DNA from: Lamellibrachia satsuma
Lineage: Eukaryota > Annelida > Polychaeta > Sabellida > Siboglinidae
Assembly (NCBI GenBank): GCA_033239005.1
Contig: BSQZ01000036.1
Span: 3,341,001 to 3,405,000, forward strand
Length of the DNA: 64,000 nt
Direction: 5' to 3'
Shown: positions 61,501 through 64,000 of the stretch, in pieces
Numbering within the stretch: the stretch's first letter is position 1
Layout of the letters: the number at the start of each line of letters is the position of its first letter
Made by a program: the position numbers and the translations under genes
The notes under the pieces: model-generated
What the model was told of the DNA's origin: nothing
Database searches by the model: none
Seen by the model: the letters and a program-made list of their open reading frames with translations, nothing else

Positions 61501-62944
61501 ATATATGAACCCATCGCACGCAAAGAATGAATAAAAGAGGCTGTAATTGTAATTAATTACAAATTACTCAGTTATAATTGGACCCCACCCTGACATGGAG
61601 TAGTAATACAGACAGTGCCACTTGCCTACATAAAACTCTGGTATCTCAATAGCATTTCGTCTCCGTATCATGTCCTCTCGTTCGAGCTTCTCGCAGATCC
61701 GGTCTCGCTTCCACCATGTTGGATCTGGAAGGAACTCTGGATACACAAATCTGCAAACACAAAGGTAACAGTGTCAGAATCATTTCGTTATGAGGCTGGC
61801 GATTCCATTCCAGCCATTTTGACTCTATTAAATGGCTGACTCTGTTATACGCGATTCTGTTGAGTGGAGTCCTTTGTACTGACAATTTCTGTTCAACTGT
61901 CTTCTGTTACGTGGCCAAACCTGTCTATACATTGGTGATGATAACAATGGCTTTTGGCATAATATGCTGTTTTCACAAGATAAGAACAAATGTTTCTACA
62001 CCCTGTACACAAGATCCACATTCTAAATCTCTAATAGTTATTTCATTGGTGCAGTGCAAACAAATTGTTAGAAAGGTTGTTTTTAATGACTGAGGCAATG
62101 GTTATGCGTATATTATCCAATCAACAGGATTGGGTTTCTGACAGTTAGAAAGGTGTTTCTGAAACTTTTACAACAAAATAATGACTAATGTTACATAAAA
62201 CGTTATTTTTAGTCCGGCTCTGAGTCAACGTTGCTAATATATTCACAATTTACCATATCATGTTAATGTGACAATCTCTACACAACAATTTAGCTGTTAG
62301 TAGTACTTTATGCGCATAAATACAATTTGCCTTAATGTCCATCTCACAGTTGCTAACATATTTTTTTCACAATTTATCAATACATCTGTATTGCTTAATC
62401 TTAACTCCAAGAACTCCACAAAGAAATACTTGCCAGGCATTTTAGCTTCCTATTAAACCATGGTACTACAATTATTTCTGTAGTTACTATGTGCTAACAA
62501 ATCAAGCAAATTTGATACATGTAATATACAGAGTAAAAGCTGTACTTGCATATGAATGGTGACAGGATAATAATGCATTAATATATTGATTTTAAATTAC
62601 AGTCTACACATTAAATAAAATGGTACATATTTTTAGCTTCTAGCGCTATACCATAGAAACTTGCCAACCACGTCAAGCAATGACCGTTTTATATGACGTG
62701 ATGGTCAAATACCTAAAGGAGCAAATCTGTAACAATTGTAGTGACTGGGTAATCAATGGTAGCCTTGTCAATTCTGTTGAACTGGCTTTAGATTGGGCTT
62801 ACTTGTAGTCTCTGGGTGCAGTCAGCTGTGTTTCATCTTTCACCTCAGCTTCTTCTTTCGTATGCGATGCAAGGTTTGACTTTCTGTGTCGCTCGACGAC
62901 CTTTGTGGCTACTGTGTTTGAGAAACGGCATGGCACAACCACCG
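58306..62944 (-). CDS. mrpl19: mrpl19, mitochondrial large-subunit ribosomal protein bL19m (5' end not found)
   Basis: Structural protein of the mitochondrial large ribosomal subunit; it acts in the mitochondrial matrix. Five minus-strand exons join in frame: 62944-62803, 61750-61626, 59835-59701, 59294-59107 and 58572-58306, 857 nt in total including a TAG stop at 58308-58306. Recognised by family motifs in order: [43 protein letters not shown], the signature [25 protein letters not shown] and PWHERWERQ, then [11 protein letters not shown] near the C-terminus. These match vertebrate MRPL19 in order and spacing. The exposed N-terminal part is basic and Ser/Thr-rich, as expected beside a transit peptide. 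The C-terminus ends in an Arg/Gln/Lys-rich tail. The exon at 62944 starts after a good acceptor with a split codon and has no in-frame ATG, so at least one upstream exon is missing from this call. AATAAA on the minus strand (plus 57608-57613) could end a roughly 0.7 kb 3' UTR. Confidence 0.93.
58900..59035 (+). repeat. Interspersed repeat family X, partial copy
   Basis: Contains the family-X block gggctctatatactatgac followed by the acattttc..cagttacc block seen at 24640 and 60060. It lies in the last mrpl19 intron. Confidence 0.45.
59107..59294 (-). CDS. mrpl19: mrpl19 exon with the [16 protein letters not shown] signature
   Basis: 188 nt, between acceptor TACAG and donor GTGAGT. It encodes [18 protein letters not shown], then [16 protein letters not shown], then a proline-rich stretch ending VPVNTMK. 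This is the best-conserved block of the family and the main basis for the gene name. It ends at a codon boundary (phase 0). Confidence 0.95.
59701..59835 (-). CDS. mrpl19: mrpl19 exon, bL19 core beta strands
   Basis: 135 nt, after acceptor TTAACAG. It encodes [19 protein letters not shown], then [16 protein letters not shown], then TLRNVIDGQ. This is the core of the L19 fold: a GICIQRSG strand followed by the FTLRNVI strand. The Gly after GQ is split across the next intron. The donor GTTTGT is weaker than consensus but keeps the frame and the conserved GQGVE motif. Confidence 0.92.
59950..60340 (+). repeat. Interspersed repeat family X, copy in mrpl19 intron
   Basis: Shares ordered blocks with copies at 24430-24790 (same strand), 18550-18975 (opposite strand), 3395-3600 and 58900-59035. 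Blocks include a tgaaatcat..ga.aaactatta motif, a variable ctatatactataacat stretch, gatgatttcaacaa..actatgca, and taaaccaac...acttaaactat..acacac. No ORF. A dispersed non-coding element of about 0.4 kb. Class unknown. Confidence 0.6.
60403..61437. mobile_element. hAT-like non-autonomous transposon with AATTGT-rich arms, in an mrpl19 intron
   Basis: Ends are inverted repeats: CAGGGCTGGGTCCAATTA at the left and its complement TAATTGGACCCAGCCCTG at the right. The element is flanked by an exact 8 bp direct repeat ATAGGAAT (60395-60402 and 61438-61445). An 8 bp duplication with CAGGG-type termini is typical of the hAT superfamily. Inside both ends are irregular runs of the hexamer TAATTG (left about 60418-60515) and its complement (about 60541-60575), and again at 61290-61425, so much of the element is self-complementary. 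There is no transposase ORF. Confidence 0.85.
61546..61594. mobile_element. Solo right end related to the neighbouring hAT-like element
   Basis: A short TAATTG-rich stretch ends ATAATTGGACCCCACCCTG, matching the right terminus of the 60403-61437 element with a few changes. No matching left end lies between the two. It is either a solo terminus of a related copy or the remnant of an earlier, larger element. Confidence 0.55.
61626..61750 (-). CDS. mrpl19: mrpl19 exon with PEFLP and IPEFYVG motifs
   Basis: 125 nt, after acceptor TTTGCAG. It encodes [16 protein letters not shown], then an acidic/basic helix ([16 protein letters not shown]), then IPEFYV, with the Gly codon split. This is the conserved start of the bL19m fold. 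The exon ends TAG with GCAAGT as the following donor. No GT reading keeps both the frame and the conserved Gly, so this intron is GC-AG. Confidence 0.92.
61751..62802 (-). other. mrpl19: mrpl19 intron (1,052 bp)
   Basis: GTAAGC donor and TTTGCAG acceptor. AT-rich. I see no coding or repeat structure in it. Confidence 0.7.
62803..62944 (-). CDS. mrpl19: mrpl19 coding exon (second or later), N-terminal region
   Basis: 142 nt. The acceptor is a pyrimidine-rich stretch ending ACAG just upstream of 62944. The donor is GTAAGC at 62802. Reading starts with the last two bases of a split codon and ends with AA, which the next exon completes to AAA (Lys). It encodes 46 full residues, rich in Lys, Arg, Thr and Ser and including [17 protein letters not shown]. 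This looks like the poorly conserved linker between transit peptide and mature domain. The call rests on the frame join to the conserved next exon, not on similarity of this exon itself. Confidence 0.75.
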
Positions 62945-63330
62945 CTGTACAAACAAAGAGATATTCATATTATGTTACTGACTACACAAAACATCTTTTA
63001 GTTTTGGTTGTAATTGGTTTGTTAGGTTCTTGCAAAACCAATACATATGCCATAGCTAGATACAATGCCTAGGCCAGGCATATTCAAACGCCCCAATATG
63101 GAGCAAACATCCCATAGGAATTAAATAAACTTTCTCATTTCACAGTTACGATTGTAAATGTATGAAAAACAATCAGTCTACATTAAAATACTTTTGAAAA
63201 ACTTGGAACCTGCAAGTGCCTTGCCACATACCAAACAAATGCGGCTACTACTAGTCTATATTGTGAGAAGCGGATATTTTGTGCAGTTCGCAAAACCATT
63301 GCCAGATGCATTACTAGACTCCATTCGTAG
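62945..63330. other. Upstream of the first located mrpl19 exon, no assigned feature
   Basis: Must contain, or be followed by, the missing first mrpl19 exon. A minus-strand open reading near 63355-63190 begins at an ATG and includes a basic stretch (VLRTAQNIRF), but no donor in the required phase is visible, so I do not call it. Confidence 0.3.
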
Positions 63331-63337
63331 GGGTCCC

Positions 63338-63515
63338 GGATGGTTTGGCCCATGACGGGTTCGGCCCACGCCGACGGATGGTTCGGCCTAGTCGATTCGG
63401 CCCACGCAGATGGATGGTTCAGCCCATTTCACTGTCGCTATTGAAATCAGCGACGGTCGATTCGGCCCACTCTAGCTAAGCGGCGGAAATCTAAGAATAG
63501 TCGTTTCGGCCCACG
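63338..63515. repeat. Irregular repeat built on TTCGGCCCACG
   Basis: Variants of TTCGGCCCACG or GGATGGTTCGGCC recur at least seven times at uneven spacing, for example near 63347, 63360, 63379, 63397, 63415, 63460 and 63508. The stretch is far more GC- and CpG-rich than its neighbours. No ORF. It lies upstream of mrpl19. Confidence 0.6.
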
Positions 63516-63676
63516 GCCTGAATTAGTAAGAAAGGCGGAGAGGCGGAAATTATGATTGTGCACAGAAACATACGTACACACTAATATAATAATAATGATC
63601 TGGAACTATTTATAAAAATATAGCAATAAACAAATAACTAGTTGAGTTTGTATTGTAATGTATAATGTATTGACTT

Positions 63677-63905
63677 CATTGTTTGTGTGAGCACATTTTA
63701 TGTGATCAAGCCCTTTGTGTTTAATCTGTCTGATGTTTCATTATCAACACTTGTTAACTGAAATGTTTGAAAGCGTGATTTCATAGTTTGTGTGAGCACA
63801 TTTGTATGCTTTTAATCTATCTGGTGTTTCGTCAGCAAAACATGCTAACGTAAATGTTTGATAGCATCACTTCATTGTTTGTGTGAGCACGTTATATCAA
63901 GCCCT
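63677..63905. repeat. Tandem repeat of about 95-105 bp, 2-3 copies
   Basis: The block ttcattgtttgtgtgagcac recurs at about 63677, 63780 (one change) and 63872, each followed by related text (aatctgtctgatgtttc / aatctatctggtgtttcg, then aaatgtttgaaagc / aaatgtttgatagc). Non-coding. Confidence 0.75.
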
Positions 63906-64000
63906 TTATTCAATTAATCGTCTTAAGTTAATTGAGCATATCACAAGTTGCAAAGAGGTGTCATTAACGTTTTCGGCTCTATTGTCCCACGTCAGTAGCT

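Noticed and set aside
63190..63355. Minus-strand ATG reading with an Arg-bearing segment as mrpl19 exon 1
   Set aside because: No GT donor in the phase needed to join the exon at 62944.

Overview
This 64 kb window looks like gene-poor, AT-rich nuclear DNA from a bilaterian animal, most likely a marine invertebrate. The grounds are GT-AG introns (plus one GC-AG intron), tRNA-derived SINEs, many 5'-truncated non-LTR retrotransposon ends, cut-and-paste transposon remnants and many mini- and microsatellites. There is no bacterial gene organisation: no operons, no Shine-Dalgarno-led ORFs and no long ORFs outside repeats. I cannot name the species or phylum from sequence alone.

The one gene I can name with confidence is mrpl19 (mitochondrial large-subunit ribosomal protein bL19m), on the minus strand. 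Five coding exons lie between 62944 and 58306 and join in frame. One intron has a GC donor. The first coding exon, with the start codon, was not located. Its third intron holds a 1,035 bp hAT-like non-autonomous transposon with an exact 8 bp target-site duplication. A second probable gene start is the CpG-rich promoter at about 50870-51310, with a candidate first exon on the minus strand (50908-50812). Three further candidate exons (about 3.0, 37.3 and 40.2 kb) and one unassigned open stretch (40.5 kb) are weak.

Layout: 0-5 kb has tandem repeats, a SINE pair and two opposed copies of a palindromic element. 5-9 kb is mostly featureless apart from one SINE. 9-15 kb has a minisatellite abutting a LINE end, two other LINE ends and a polypyrimidine tract. 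16-24 kb has minisatellites, a SINE, a LINE end, a Mutator-like element with long inverted repeats and a broken FLYWCH zinc finger, and purine-rich and ACGC arrays. 24-31 kb has LINE ends, a Myb/SANT-bearing DNA transposon remnant interrupted by a SINE with a perfect 12 bp duplication, and short tandem arrays. 33.9-35.5 kb is a 30 bp minisatellite with a 450 bp higher-order period. 36-50 kb is sparse: candidate exons, repeats and an inverted repeat with a degenerate hammerhead-like core. 51-54 kb has a SINE nested in a LINE, another LINE end and a 33 bp minisatellite. 55.4-57.5 kb is a degenerate Jockey/CR1-group LINE. 58.3-62.9 kb is mrpl19, and 63-64 kb has two tandem-like arrays.

Most ORFs longer than 60 codons here are by-products of repeats whose period is a multiple of three or of low-complexity tracts, not genes.
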